From Pseudomonadota bacterium (GTDB lineage: Bacteria > Chloroflexota > Ktedonobacteria > Ktedonobacterales > JADMIN01), in the NCBI GenBank assembly GCA_021324535.1, contig JAJPIU010000130.1, positions 1 through 63,718 of the forward strand: a stretch of 63,718 bases of DNA, given 5' to 3'. A program made the translations under genes and the position numbers. Below the pieces are notes generated by a model. It was not told the DNA's origin. It did not search any database and was given only the letters and a program-made list of their open reading frames with translations. This document shows, piece by piece, positions 18,151 through 28,895 of this stretch. Numbering within the stretch: the stretch's first letter is position 1; each line of letters begins with the position of its first letter.

Positions 18151-19197
18151 CTATTTGACAGTGATCCATCCGGTCATGGCAGGGTGAATGCCGCAGATGA
18201 AGGGATAGTCACCGGCTTTGGTGAAGGTATAGCTGTAACCAGGAGCGCCCGGCGCCATGATCGCGGAGTCGGGGAACTTCCCGGTTCCGGCGGCGCTTGG
18301 TTGGCTGACCACGTCATGCGGTGTTGAGCCGGATGAATGGTTGACCCAGGTGACAACGGTGCCTGGCGCGATGATGACGTTTGAGACTCCCGGATGCCCG
18401 ACGATCTGCCAGCCAAAACCGGAAGGATTGTTTGCGTCATCCACCGCCTCGATGGTGATCGTTTTCTGGCTGCTCAGATCCACGAACGACGTGGCGGGCG
18501 GCTTCTGTGGCCCGTTGCCTGCCTTCTTCTGCGCTTCATACTCGGCGATCTGCGTGGGGTTGGTCAATGACTGGAAGACGTAATCGAAGCCGTTGACGTT
18601 CTCCAGGTGATTGAGCGAGCGATATTGCGGATCGGACGAGCGGATCAGCGCAACAAGATAGGTGATGTCGTCCTGAGTCAGCGAACCACCGTAGGTATTG
18701 AGCCAGGCAGGCATCAGCAGCTTGCTGGGATCGCTGGGATTGGCAATGCCGCCGGAGATGATGCGCGTCAGGTCTTGGTCGCTCAGCTTGTTGACGGCGC
18801 TGTTGTCGTTGAGTTGCGGTCCGTTGAGGCCTTGCCCCAGGAAGCCGTGGCAGGTCGAGCAGTATTGCCCAAAGAGCGCAGCGCCCCGTTTCAGCGTCAG
18901 GTCGTACTGCTGCGCCTGGGCGTTGGCCTGCGCCTGGGGCTGCGAGAACGCCAAGAAGGGGATGATCAGCCCTGTCACGATGACAAGGAGCAAGGCTGCG
19001 TAGCCGGTTTTCGTCACCGCGTTGGCGCGCATGTAAAAGATATAGATCAGCGCCGAGACCACCACCGAGACCACCGCCAGCCCATAGGCCAGGTTTGACG
19101 GATTGAGTCCGCCGGTCACGCCCATCAAGGCAAAGATCACGGCCAGCCCGATACCTATCGAGATGACGACCAGCCCAGGATTACGTGTATTCTCCAT
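18151..19197 (-). CDS. Membrane cytochrome c fused to a cupredoxin domain
   Basis: A 348-residue electron carrier. Three N-terminal membrane helices (about 7-80) are followed by a mono-heme cytochrome c domain with CSTCH at residues 113-117 and a likely axial Met162. At the C-terminus is a plastocyanin/azurin-like domain with copper ligands His294, Cys335, His338 and Met341. It lies between the Rieske gene and an unknown membrane protein. Electrons could pass from the bc complex through the heme to copper and on to an oxidase, replacing a soluble cytochrome c. That route is inferred; both cofactor sites are visible in the sequence. Confidence 0.88.
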   Translation of the reverse strand: MENTRNPGLVVISIGIGLAVIFALMGVTGGLNPSNLAYGLAVVSVVVSALIYIFYMRANAVTKTGYAALLLVIVTGLIIPFLAFSQPQAQANAQAQQYDLTLKRGAALFGQYCSTCHGFLGQGLNGPQLNDNSAVNKLSDQDLTRIISGGIANPSDPSKLLMPAWLNTYGGSLTQDDITYLVALIRSSDPQYRSLNHLENVNGFDYVFQSLTNPTQIAEYEAQKKAGNGPQKPPATSFVDLSSQKTITIEAVDDANNPSGFGWQIVGHPGVSNVIIAPGTVVTWVNHSSGSTPHDVVSQPSAAGTGKFPDSAIMAPGAPGYSYTFTKAGDYPFICGIHPAMTGWITVK

Positions 19198-19289
19198 ATG
19201 AAAACGCCAACCTCACAACCTACGATAGTTTTGCAGTTCGCCTGCCCACCGTACATCGTTGTGGGCCAGACAGTGCGCTTCAGGTCAGC

Positions 19290-19985
19290 CTACGAAGCCG
19301 AGCAGACACCCGCCGGTGGCTGCAAGATGCGTGTGGTCGGATCAGGCCGCTCGACGCGTTGGTTCAGCTTGCCCGTATCCACCGTTACCGTCCCGCTTTT
19401 GTCGAAGGCGAGAGGGAAGCGGTCAAGACTGCGCGGCGCCGGGCCGTCGAGATACTCACCGTCGATGTTGTAGTGCGAACCGTGGCACGGACACTTGAAG
19501 CTGTTGCAATCGTCGCGGAACGGTACCTTGCAGCCGAGGTGGACACAGACCTGGTAGAGCGCCAGCCAGTAGGAGCCATCGCTATCCACCGTCCAGTCCT
19601 CCGCCGTGAAGGCATTCTGCAAATTCGTGCCGCCCAGCAGGAATTTCGTGCTGCCACCGGGGAGCAGGTGCATGATATAGGACTTCGCGTCCGGCTCGTA
19701 GAACATGCCCTTCTGGTCGAGCGCAAAGTCTTTCTGCTGCGCGCCGACATAGGTGGTCTTGTTCTTGAGCGAGATCACTGTGCCAAACTGCCCGGCGAGA
19801 TTGGGGTAGAGCATATAGAGCGCGCCTGCTACCGCTTCGACGCCGACGATGCCAACCGTTACGCCGACAGCGCGCCTGAGGAACTGACGCCGACTCAGCC
19901 CTTTGTGCTCCAACTCCGCCGATTCCGCGCCGCCGCCAGTCAGCACCTCGTACTCTTGTGGCGTGCGGTCTGATCGTATCGCCAT
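19290..19985 (-). CDS. Rieske iron-sulfur protein of the cytochrome bc complex
   Basis: This 231-residue protein has a twin-arginine-like N-terminus (SRRQFLRR at 31-38) leading into a single membrane anchor (about 39-62). Its cluster-binding boxes are CVHLGC (Cys147, His149, disulfide Cys152) and CPCHGSHY (Cys165, His168, disulfide Cys167). It takes an electron from quinol at the Qo site and passes it to the cytochrome c-type partner encoded next. Its start is 21 bases past the stop of the cytochrome b C-terminal gene. In many operons the Rieske gene comes first; here it is third. Confidence 0.95.
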   Translation of the reverse strand: MAIRSDRTPQEYEVLTGGGAESAELEHKGLSRRQFLRRAVGVTVGIVGVEAVAGALYMLYPNLAGQFGTVISLKNKTTYVGAQQKDFALDQKGMFYEPDAKSYIMHLLPGGSTKFLLGGTNLQNAFTAEDWTVDSDGSYWLALYQVCVHLGCKVPFRDDCNSFKCPCHGSHYNIDGEYLDGPAPRSLDRFPLAFDKSGTVTVDTGKLNQRVERPDPTTRILQPPAGVCSAS

Positions 19986-20006
19986 CTCAACATGCCTTCC
20001 TTAGGT

Positions 20007-20552
20007 CTACAGGTCGAAGTAGATGTTCTGCCAGGGCCAGATCCACTGCCAGCCAACACCGCGGAAGAAGCTGCCTTCCAGGACTGTTACCGCGAAGAAG
20101 AGTGCGAAGATGGTGAACAGCGCGATGGAGAGCTTGCGATCCTCAAACGCGCGGCTGGGGTTGCGATCCACATAGGGCAATATCGCCAGCGCCACCAGCA
20201 CAAAGCCCGGCAGCAGCACACCGGCCACCGTCGGCGGGAAATAGTGCAACTCTTCTTGCAGCCCTAGGAAGTACCACGGCGCCTTCGCAGGGCTGGGCGT
20301 CAGGTTCGGATTCGAGTGATCACGGAGTGGCGCGTCTATCACGATGGAGACCATCGTCAGCACAACCGTCATCAGCATCGCCGCCAGGAACTCACGCACC
20401 AGCAAGTGCGGCCAGACGAAGACGGAATCTTCGAGCTGCTTCTCGACGCGCGTCACCGCCTCCTGCTTCACCACCGCCAGCGTGCGGTAACGCTTCTGGG
20501 TTGCCGCTGGTCTTGGTTCAGTTGTCGCCGGTCTCGGTTCGGTTGTCGTCAT
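20007..20552 (-). CDS. Cytochrome b C-terminal subunit (subunit IV-like)
   Basis: This 181-residue protein corresponds to the C-terminal part of cytochrome b, as petD does in b6f complexes. It keeps the Qo-site segment as SPAKAPWYFLGLQE, where mitochondrial proteins have PEWY, and has three predicted membrane helices. The N-terminus carries a TTEPRPA direct repeat. The start at 20552 follows GGGAGCG. A longer frame to 20714 adds Arg-rich sequence unlikely to be translated. It follows the b6-like gene by 183 bases. Confidence 0.9.
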   Translation of the reverse strand: MTTTEPRPATTEPRPAATQKRYRTLAVVKQEAVTRVEKQLEDSVFVWPHLLVREFLAAMLMTVVLTMVSIVIDAPLRDHSNPNLTPSPAKAPWYFLGLQEELHYFPPTVAGVLLPGFVLVALAILPYVDRNPSRAFEDRKLSIALFTIFALFFAVTVLEGSFFRGVGWQWIWPWQNIYFDL

Positions 20553-20735
20553 GTTTTCGCTCCCGTTTTGGGCTGCCGATAACACAGTTGTAACACGGTT
20601 GGCACGGACAGCATACACAATTACGTTTGCGCGCTTATGATAACGGCTAAAGCGTCTCGCGCGCTCTCGCTCTCTAAAACGATGGGAGACGCCCACACGC
20701 CACCCCATCCGCAATAGACGAGGCGGCGTGCCATG

Positions 20736-21557
20736 TTAGCTGAGCGAGGCGACTGGCTCACGCTCGGCGGCCTGCCGGGCGCGCGCCTGCTCGATCTCGC
20801 GGCGGGACGGCGGTGGTGGCCCTGCCTCGCCGCCATCCTTACGAATGCGCCAGAAGTGAACGGCCATCAGAATCGCCGCAGCAAGCGGTAAGCCGATCAC
20901 ATGCAGCGTATAGAAGCGGATCAACGTTGGCTGGCCCACGCCCACCGGCTGGCCCGTCAGGAAGTTATGCGCAGCCGTGCCGAAGATCGGCGCATAGGAC
21001 GCCATGTTCGAGCCGACGGTGATCGCCCAGTAGCCGATCTGATCCCACGGCAACAGGTAGCCGGTGAAGCTGAGGAGCAAGGTGGTCAGGAACAGTGCGA
21101 CGCCGATCACCCAGTTGAACTCCCGTGGCGGCTTATAAGCGCCATGGTAGAAGACGCGAATCATATGTAGCGTGACTGTCACCACCATCAGATGGGCCGC
21201 CCAGCGGTGCATATTGCGCACCAGGTTGCCAAACGCCACCGCGCTCTGGATCTGCTGAATGTTGGCGTAGGCGATGGTCTGATCCGGGACGAAGTAGAAC
21301 ATCAGGAAGACGCCCGTGATCGTCAACACCAGGAACAGGAAGAACGACAACCCGCCCAGGCACCAGGTATAGGTAATCTTCATTGCCTTGCGGCTGACCT
21401 TCACCGGATGCAGGTGCAGGAACACGTTGCCCATCATCACGAGGGACTGATTGAGCGGCGTATCCGGGTAGCCATGCCGGAAAATCGAGCGCCAGACCTG
21501 GCTCTCCGTCACCTTTGACCATGTGCGGTCAACCAGGCTCCGATTCGTCGTACTCAC
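20736..21557 (-). CDS. Cytochrome b6-like subunit
   Basis: This 273-residue N-terminal half of cytochrome b binds two b hemes. The ligand pairs are His117/His131 and His218/His233, with the 14 and 15 residue spacing of b6-type proteins. Cys66 (TYTWCLGG) sits where b6f and Firmicutes b proteins attach the extra c-type heme. The GTG start at 21557 has GAGGAGG 7 bases upstream, whereas the longer frame to 21806 begins with non-conserved basic sequence. It is the first gene of the minus-strand respiratory operon. The C-terminus is a charged, Pro-rich cytoplasmic tail. Confidence 0.92.
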   Translation of the reverse strand: MSTTNRSLVDRTWSKVTESQVWRSIFRHGYPDTPLNQSLVMMGNVFLHLHPVKVSRKAMKITYTWCLGGLSFFLFLVLTITGVFLMFYFVPDQTIAYANIQQIQSAVAFGNLVRNMHRWAAHLMVVTVTLHMIRVFYHGAYKPPREFNWVIGVALFLTTLLLSFTGYLLPWDQIGYWAITVGSNMASYAPIFGTAAHNFLTGQPVGVGQPTLIRFYTLHVIGLPLAAAILMAVHFWRIRKDGGEAGPPPPSRREIEQARARQAAEREPVASLS

Positions 21558-22204
21558 TACGCTGCCTCCTCGGCCAGTTGCGGATTGCGCAGCCTGTGTA
21601 GGATACGCTTGTGGTTGGAATCTGCGAATACTGATAACTTCATATAGTGGGGTGGCGCTACGAATGCCGCTCACGCTTATTGCAATCGCTACTGCCAAAA
21701 GTGCATGCGCGCATCTCGCGTGCCAACAGTTCCGTCGCCTGGGCGCTTTCTGCTCCGTCAACCCTCTACAGCGTTTGATCGTACCAGAAGCGTGCGGCGA
21801 ATGCAACTCCCCTCACCCATATGGACGGATGAGACCGCCTATCACATCGCTCATCACCTATCATACTCCCTGCAAAAGGGCGCACGTAGTTTCTCGCTGT
21901 GACGAGCGGTTAAAGTACAGTGTACCCGATTATCTGGCCCGCTTCATCAGGTATACACCTGATTTTGCGTGGTTTTGGCGCTTAGGCCGGGCGCCTTTCG
22001 CGGAATTGGGTGTAGCATGGAAGCGCGGCGCTGTTGACAATACAGGCCGATCCTTCATATACTCGTACTCGGCATATATCCCTACGCCTATAGATGCGGC
22101 GTTAAGGAATATGGGAGGCGGTATTCAGCGCCATATGGCGCGCTGCGGCGACTGTGCTTGTCGCGGTCTTATTTCGCCTATAATTCAATCAGGAGGTATC
22201 ATCC
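21558..22204. promoter_or_regulatory. Divergent control region of the bc operon and a small membrane protein gene
   Basis: This 647-base non-coding stretch is flanked by divergent genes. It holds an 18-bp dyad ATCAGGT-ATAC-ACCTGAT (21946-21963), a near-palindrome GTACAGTGTAC (21915-21925), and a plus-strand promoter candidate, TTGACA at 22034-22039 with TATACT at 22058-22063 (18-base spacer). The dyad looks like a transcription factor site. No RNA gene was recognised. Confidence 0.5.
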
Positions 22205-22396
22205 ATGCGCGGAGCAAGTTATGGTTTGATTGTGATTGGCGTGCTTGTGCTGATCTTTGGTCTCATCAATCATGAGGTGCATGTCATCAATTTTCCTAGC
22301 GCCAGCACCTATATCGCAGGCGCCGGAGTCGTGATCGCCATCATTGGCGGCGCGTTGCTCTTCCTGGGCGGCGCTCGTCCCAGTTCTGGACAATAG
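22205..22396 (+). CDS. Small two-helix membrane protein
   Basis: A 63-residue protein with two hydrophobic segments (about 6-20 and 36-55) joined by the polar stretch NHEVHVINFPSAS. AGGAGG is placed 10 bases before the ATG, so translation is credible despite its size. The family is not recognised; it resembles short membrane proteins of unknown function common in Chloroflexota and Actinomycetota. A TTGACA/TATACT promoter candidate lies about 140 bases upstream. The ATL gene follows 104 bases later behind its own promoter. Confidence 0.75.
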   Translation: MRGASYGLIVIGVLVLIFGLINHEVHVINFPSASTYIAGAGVVIAIIGGALLFLGGARPSSGQ

Positions 22397-22434
22397 GCGT
22401 CGCGAGAAAAGCCCTACGCGCTCTTCCGCTCTTG

Positions 22435-22443
22435 TGATATACT
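22435..22443 (+). promoter_or_regulatory. Extended -10 promoter element
   Basis: TGATATACT lies 57 bases before the ATG of the alkyltransferase-like gene and would give a leader of about 50 bases. No clear -35 is present. It has the same form as five other elements found upstream of genes in this window. Confidence 0.45.
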
Positions 22444-22500
22444 GCCTGTGGAACATGCTTTCCAGCAGCGAATACGCAAGTCAGCCGAGGAGCGCACACA

Positions 22501-23040
22501 ATGGCCGACGAAACTACCCCTGAAGCGGCGCGCGAGACACGCGAGACGACAAGCGCCACACCTCCTCTTTCACGCGCAGAAGCGGCCCTGATCGCAGCGC
22601 GTGTCTATGCGCTTGTGCTCGCGTGCCCCGCCGGGCGCGTGACCACCTATGGCTGGCTAGGCGCTGCGGTGGGGTATCCTCATGGCGCACGCATGGTCGG
22701 TTGGATCATGAACGAGTCGCCCCGCTGGGCGAGCGTTCCTGCGCAACGGGTCATCAACGCGAAGGGTGAACTCACCGGCAGCTGGGCCTTTGGTCAGCGC
22801 GGACGCATGCGCCAATTGCTCGAACAGGAAGGCATCGTTTTCACCGAGGCCGGGCGCGTCAACATGAAACGCTACGGGTGGGATCCCATGCGCGACCTCG
22901 ACGCGGCCACACGCCAGCGCATCCTCGATGCGGCCACCCCCACCGACGCAGAGGTAAGCGATCACCTGCTCCACCTCCTGCTGGACGATCCCGCCTCGCC
23001 GTTCCATCTCGCCCGCAAGGATATAACCGACGCCGAGTAA
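22501..23040 (+). CDS. Alkyltransferase-like (ATL) DNA-binding protein
   Basis: This 179-residue protein has the DNA-binding domain of O6-alkylguanine-DNA alkyltransferases: VTTYGWLGAAVGYPHGARMVGWIM and then the active-site segment. That segment reads PAQRV where the methyltransferase has PCHRV, so the alkyl-acceptor cysteine is absent. ATL proteins bind O6-alkylguanine and hand the lesion to nucleotide excision repair. It is longer than typical ATLs (about 110 residues), with an N-terminal Thr/Glu-rich stretch and a C-terminal helical tail of about 50 residues. It appears monocistronic. Confidence 0.88.
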   Translation: MADETTPEAARETRETTSATPPLSRAEAALIAARVYALVLACPAGRVTTYGWLGAAVGYPHGARMVGWIMNESPRWASVPAQRVINAKGELTGSWAFGQRGRMRQLLEQEGIVFTEAGRVNMKRYGWDPMRDLDAATRQRILDAATPTDAEVSDHLLHLLLDDPASPFHLARKDITDAE

Positions 23041-23056
23041 GCAGAAGTTCTCTGCC

Positions 23057-23329
23057 GTAGCGCCGCGCTCCTGGGCGGCGTGTGATCCTTGCCCGAAACA
23101 GCGTTCGCTCTGCGTAACGAGTCTTGCCCATAAATTGAGTACCGCCGCCGTCTCAGCTGGCGCGTCTCGCAGGCTAAAACCTCATCTGGTAGCATAGCCG
23201 TTTCCTTTCTTCGATGGTGGGTACACCGTTCGGCGCAAGAATGAGATGAAGTTCACCCACCCGATAAAAAAGCTGGCCCTGGAAGATGTTCCAGAACCAG
23301 CCCCACACGCCGCCTGAGACGGCGGTACT
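23057..23329. repeat. Cluster of three copies of a short palindromic repeat
   Basis: The copies are 23057-23084 (GTAGCGCCGC, CTCCTGG, GCGGCGTGTG), 23139-23165 (GTACCGCCGCCGTCTCAGC) and, inverted, 23301-23329. All share GTA, a GCCGC arm, a CTC core and a GGCGGCGTG arm. Two more copies occur at 27605-27702. The space from 23041 to 23407 holds no gene. Confidence 0.6.
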
Positions 23330-23369
23330 TGTGTGGCAGAGGCAGGTCACGCGCCCGCCTCGCTGTCCA

Positions 23370-23407
23370 GATTCCCTCCCTCACTGGGGAAGGAGCAGGG
23401 AGAGAGC
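23370..23407 (-). terminator. GC-rich hairpin after hppA
   Basis: Directly after the hppA stop on the minus strand comes a CT-rich stretch and an imperfect stem, CTCCCT/AGGGAG, around a 15-base loop. No T-run follows. The layout matches the other stop-linked hairpins in the window. Confidence 0.4.
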
Positions 23408-25645
<2,238 letters not shown>

Positions 25646-26077
25646 GAGCCTATGCCCCTCCTTCTAAACCTGGCCAACCAGAGGCCGAGTAGACAACGCT
25701 GCGTTGCGTTGAGGCAGGGCCACGCGAACACGCGACAGGCCAGCGCGCCCCGTTGCCACTCGCTAGAGAACTGGCGATACCTGTCGTTCGCGACAATTTC
25801 TGAGGAAAGGGGGCACATGCTGGCGCGCCTGCGGATGCGGGCTCCTGGGGAGACCGAGCGACGCGGAAACAGCCCACGCGCTTGCAGCTTGTCTCAGGCG
25901 CGCGTTGTTTGCCTCCGCCGGTTTGGGTCTGCCGCCAGTGAGTGAGATCACGCCGAGCGTACCGCATACGGAGCAACAACGCATAACACAACGAGTGTAG
26001 CATAGGCGCGATACTCTTTGCAAGCGATATATCGCCTGCTTCGGCGCCAATTCAAGTCAAATCAATATATCGTTATG
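25646..26077. other. Intergenic region between hppA and the MFS gene
   Basis: This 432-base stretch separates two minus-strand genes and has no convincing reading frame. A perfect 12-bp palindrome GCGATATATCGC lies at 26024-26035, in the downstream region of the MFS gene, with AT-rich sequence beside it. It could be a 3' end structure or a binding site. The hppA promoter should lie at 25680-25760 but I cannot point to it. Confidence 0.4.
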
Positions 26078-27436
26078 TCAAATGTTAGGAGCAGCGCCGA
26101 GATCGTTCAGGTCGCGCGCATACGTCTGAGCGGCAGGCAGCGCGACAAACGCGCCCACCAGCAGCGCGGGCAGACAGACGATCAACAGGGCAATGGCCTC
26201 GCGCTCGTGCAGCGCGGTGGAGATTGCGCCCACCACTCCAGGCGCCCACACATCGCCCAGCAGGTGTGCGAGGAGGTTAGCCACCGCGACCGCTGTCCCG
26301 CGCATGGCGGCTGGCGTGGTATCTTGCAGCATGGCAGCTAGCGGGCCTGATTGCAGATTCAGCGCGAAGACGGCGATGATTCCAGTGAGCAGGAAGACCG
26401 ACAGGGAATGGGTGATCAGCAGGAGCAGCAGAAACGGCGCGGCTAGCGCGAAGCTGACGCCAACTGCCAGCACACGCCCGCCCGTATAGCGCGCGCCCAG
26501 GCGATCCGCCAGCGTGCCGCCAAGCGCCGCGCCGGTCGCCCCGCCGACGACGATCAGCCCAGAAGTGATAGCCGCGCCGCTGGCCCCCAGATGAAACGGG
26601 CCACGTGGCGACCGCAGATAGATGGTGAGAAATGCGATGCAGGGCGTGATGACGATGAACGCAAGCGCCTGCAAGATGACGACCGCCCAGACCGTGCGGA
26701 TACGCAGGACACGCGCGAGATGATTCCGCAGGTTCGCAAGCCCGCCGCTGCTCCATTCGCTTGCAGGCGCCTCGTCTATGGATGGCCGCGCGGCGCGCGG
26801 CGGCTTATCTACAGGCGTTGCTGGCCCCTCGGCGACGAACCACATGGCGATGGCGAGTCCCAGCCCCGGCAGCCCTGCCACCAAAAAGGCGACGCGCCAG
26901 GCCAGGTGACTGGGCAGCCAGACGAAGAGGGCGGCGCTCAGCGCGTAGGCCAGCGCCACGCCCAGCAGTTGTCCCACCTGCCAGCGGCCCAGGATGCGCG
27001 CCCGCTTTTCCAGCCCGTAGTAGGCGCTGAGGAGCGCCGTGCCTGCCGGAAAGTAGCTGGCCTCGCCCACGCCCACCAGCGCCCGCGTGATGAACAACGA
27101 GGCGAAGTTCCCGGCGAAGGCGCTGGCTCCGCTGATCACGCTCCAAAAGGCGACGCCAACCGCGACGATCTTCGCGCGGGGGAAGCTCCAGTCGGCCAGC
27201 ATGCCCAACGGCAGCGCGGAGAGCGTATAGACCAGCAGAAACGCGCTGCTGAGCAGACCGATCTGGCTGTCCTTCAAGTGAAACTCACTTTTGAGCGTTG
27301 GCCCCACCGCAACGATGATCAGCCGGTCGAGGTAGTTGAGCGCATTGATGAGGAACATCAGCCAGAAAACACGCCGCGAGGTGTTGATGAGCGGTTGCCT
27401 CCAACCTCCACCATGCGCCCTGTTTTCTCTGCTCAT
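26078..27436 (-). CDS. MFS transporter, Spinster-like
   Basis: A 452-residue major facilitator with 12 predicted membrane helices. The motif FLINALNYLDRLIIVAVGP in helix 1, the loop 2-3 segment PLGMLADWSFPR, and GVGEASYFPAG in helix 4 fit the Spinster/hexuronate-like branch. Substrate unknown. I chose the ATG at 27436 because GGTGAG precedes it. An alternative ATG at 27472 has AGGAAG only 3 bases away, and the longest frame starts at 27553. No enzyme gene next to it hints at a substrate. Confidence 0.85.
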   Translation of the reverse strand: MSRENRAHGGGWRQPLINTSRRVFWLMFLINALNYLDRLIIVAVGPTLKSEFHLKDSQIGLLSSAFLLVYTLSALPLGMLADWSFPRAKIVAVGVAFWSVISGASAFAGNFASLFITRALVGVGEASYFPAGTALLSAYYGLEKRARILGRWQVGQLLGVALAYALSAALFVWLPSHLAWRVAFLVAGLPGLGLAIAMWFVAEGPATPVDKPPRAARPSIDEAPASEWSSGGLANLRNHLARVLRIRTVWAVVILQALAFIVITPCIAFLTIYLRSPRGPFHLGASGAAITSGLIVVGGATGAALGGTLADRLGARYTGGRVLAVGVSFALAAPFLLLLLITHSLSVFLLTGIIAVFALNLQSGPLAAMLQDTTPAAMRGTAVAVANLLAHLLGDVWAPGVVGAISTALHEREAIALLIVCLPALLVGAFVALPAAQTYARDLNDLGAAPNI

Positions 27437-27604
27437 TGTACTCACCGCGCCGCCACGCTTTTTGCTCGCCATACGCTTCCTATCGTTCTCGCCTGTTGTG
27501 CCCTGTCGTTTCGCTTCCAAAGATATTCTGGCAGACCGCGCGCCAGCGCGCAAGCATTTCCCCTATTCCACGTCAGCATACCAGATAGCGACGCGAGACA
27601 TCCC

Positions 27605-27702
27605 CTACCGCCGCCGTCTCTGGCGGCGTGTTTGGCCGAATCTACACCTTGCACGCCGGGCAACGAATACCCACCCGTAGCGCCGCACTCCTGGGCGGCG
27701 TG
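27605..27702. repeat. Second cluster of the short palindromic repeat
   Basis: Two copies: 27605-27631 (CTACCGCCGCCGTCTC then TGGCGGCGTGT) and 27675-27702 (CCGTAGCGCCGC, CTCCTGG, GCGGCGTG). The second differs from the copy at 23057 by one base in the shared core. They lie upstream of the MFS gene, between it and the hydrolase remnant. Confidence 0.6.
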
Positions 27703-27736
27703 GATCTACGCAGCTACATCCCAGCCTACCGACGTT

Positions 27737-28010
27737 TCATTCCCCCTCGGCCAGCGTCTTCAGCATCTCCTCCATATGCTTGCTGAGATCGTGTCCCTCG
27801 TTGGGATAACATGTCGCATGACAATTGGGGATGGCGCGGGCGAGATAGTGCCCTATCGAGAGCGGCGCCATGTTATCCTCTTCTCCATGCCAGAGGTAGA
27901 CGTCTGCCGTGATGTCCCCAACGCGAAAGCCCCACGGTCGCGTTGCCAGCCAGCTTTCCCATGCCAGCCCCTGGCCGCCCTGGCGCGCTGGCTCTGTGAC
28001 CCCTCAGTCG
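27737..28010 (-). pseudogene. 5'-truncated alpha/beta hydrolase remnant
   Basis: No start codon is available, but the minus-strand frame from about 28010 to the TGA at 27737 reads clearly as the C-terminal part of an alpha/beta hydrolase: RPWGFRVGDI, then VYLWHGEEDNMAP (acid residue region), then CYPNEGHDLSKH with the catalytic His. The nucleophile half is missing. The break coincides with the edge of an AT-richer segment carrying the next gene, so insertion or recombination probably removed the N-terminus. About 86 codons remain, preceded by an in-frame stop. Confidence 0.75.
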
Positions 28011-28033
28011 CCGCTGTTGGTAAAGCGCGTGGG

Positions 28034-28717
28034 TCAGTAGCCTTGATTTGATAACTCCATTAAACGCTGACCAATTAGGCGAAGAACAACACGAGTATTT
28101 TCTTCGGAACCAAGAGCCTTTTGAAGGTCTTCTGTACGGCTTCGTAGTTCCTCAATCTGACTTCCATGCGCAGTTATAGCGCTATCATATCTACCTGACT
28201 GAGCTACTATACGCTGCTCGGTCGCGTCTATCTCCTGCTTTGCTCCTACAAGTTCTTCCAAAATTCGCTGCCCTTCCATCTGCATAGCATATTTTGTCCT
28301 TTCGGCTTCTTCCACAATATGCTGCTCGATTGCTGCTATCTTTTGTTGGGCATCCTGTATATCCCTGAGAAGGGCGTCGAGAGAAGCCTGCTTTGTCGCT
28401 ATTTCGTGCCATAAATGTAAGGCGCTCTCGTTGGTTGGGATTTGTAACAGGCGCTCAATCTCTGTAAGGCGAGGGTCAACATCTTGCTTGATTTCTGCTC
28501 TCATTCTTGATCGGAAACTGCTTAAGCGGTTATTGATAATCATCCTAAGCCGCTTTTCAAGCGATGTTCCTGAATCACCTTCAGGTGATTCCAAAGCTCT
28601 TTCGAGACCTACTTCCATGAGTTGCGTTTGTCTTCGCTGATATATCATTGAACCAAGAGCCGTGAGAGAACCGAAGATACCGAGGCCGATGCCAATACCA
28701 GTTGCAACATCAAGCAT
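28034..28717 (-). CDS. Unknown membrane-anchored coiled-coil protein, probably acquired
   Basis: A 227-residue protein of unknown function. A short hydrophobic N-terminus (residues 5-26, GIGIGLGIFGSLTALGSMIY) is followed by a basic stretch and then long heptad-rich helices from about 80 to 220, with DIQDAQQKIAAIEQHIVEE and similar repeats. Its DNA is visibly richer in A+T than the neighbours and uses rarer codons (ATA, AGA), suggesting horizontal origin. It is flanked by a truncated hydrolase on one side and a damaged Nudix gene on the other. TATACT in the upstream gap (28786-28792) may be its -10. Confidence 0.65.
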   Translation of the reverse strand: MLDVATGIGIGLGIFGSLTALGSMIYQRRQTQLMEVGLERALESPEGDSGTSLEKRLRMIINNRLSSFRSRMRAEIKQDVDPRLTEIERLLQIPTNESALHLWHEIATKQASLDALLRDIQDAQQKIAAIEQHIVEEAERTKYAMQMEGQRILEELVGAKQEIDATEQRIVAQSGRYDSAITAHGSQIEELRSRTEDLQKALGSEENTRVVLRLIGQRLMELSNQGY

Positions 28718-28895
28718 ACAGAAGATCCCTCTTTCCGATCTCCAGAGATGAGCGGAGGCTAAACCATGCTCATACTTATCTCTTGCTCAGTATACACGAA
28801 GTTGGCGCCAAATGTAAGTCGAAGAGGAAAAAATCTATGATGTCAAATGGCCTTCAAGGTCAAGATCAGGTGTAGATAGGTGAGCAACAGAGTAT

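Noticed and set aside
26591..28051. 486-codon plus-strand open frame across the MFS gene and the hydrolase remnant
   Set aside because: It is antisense to conserved MFS helices and crosses repeats; its translation has no recognisable domain.
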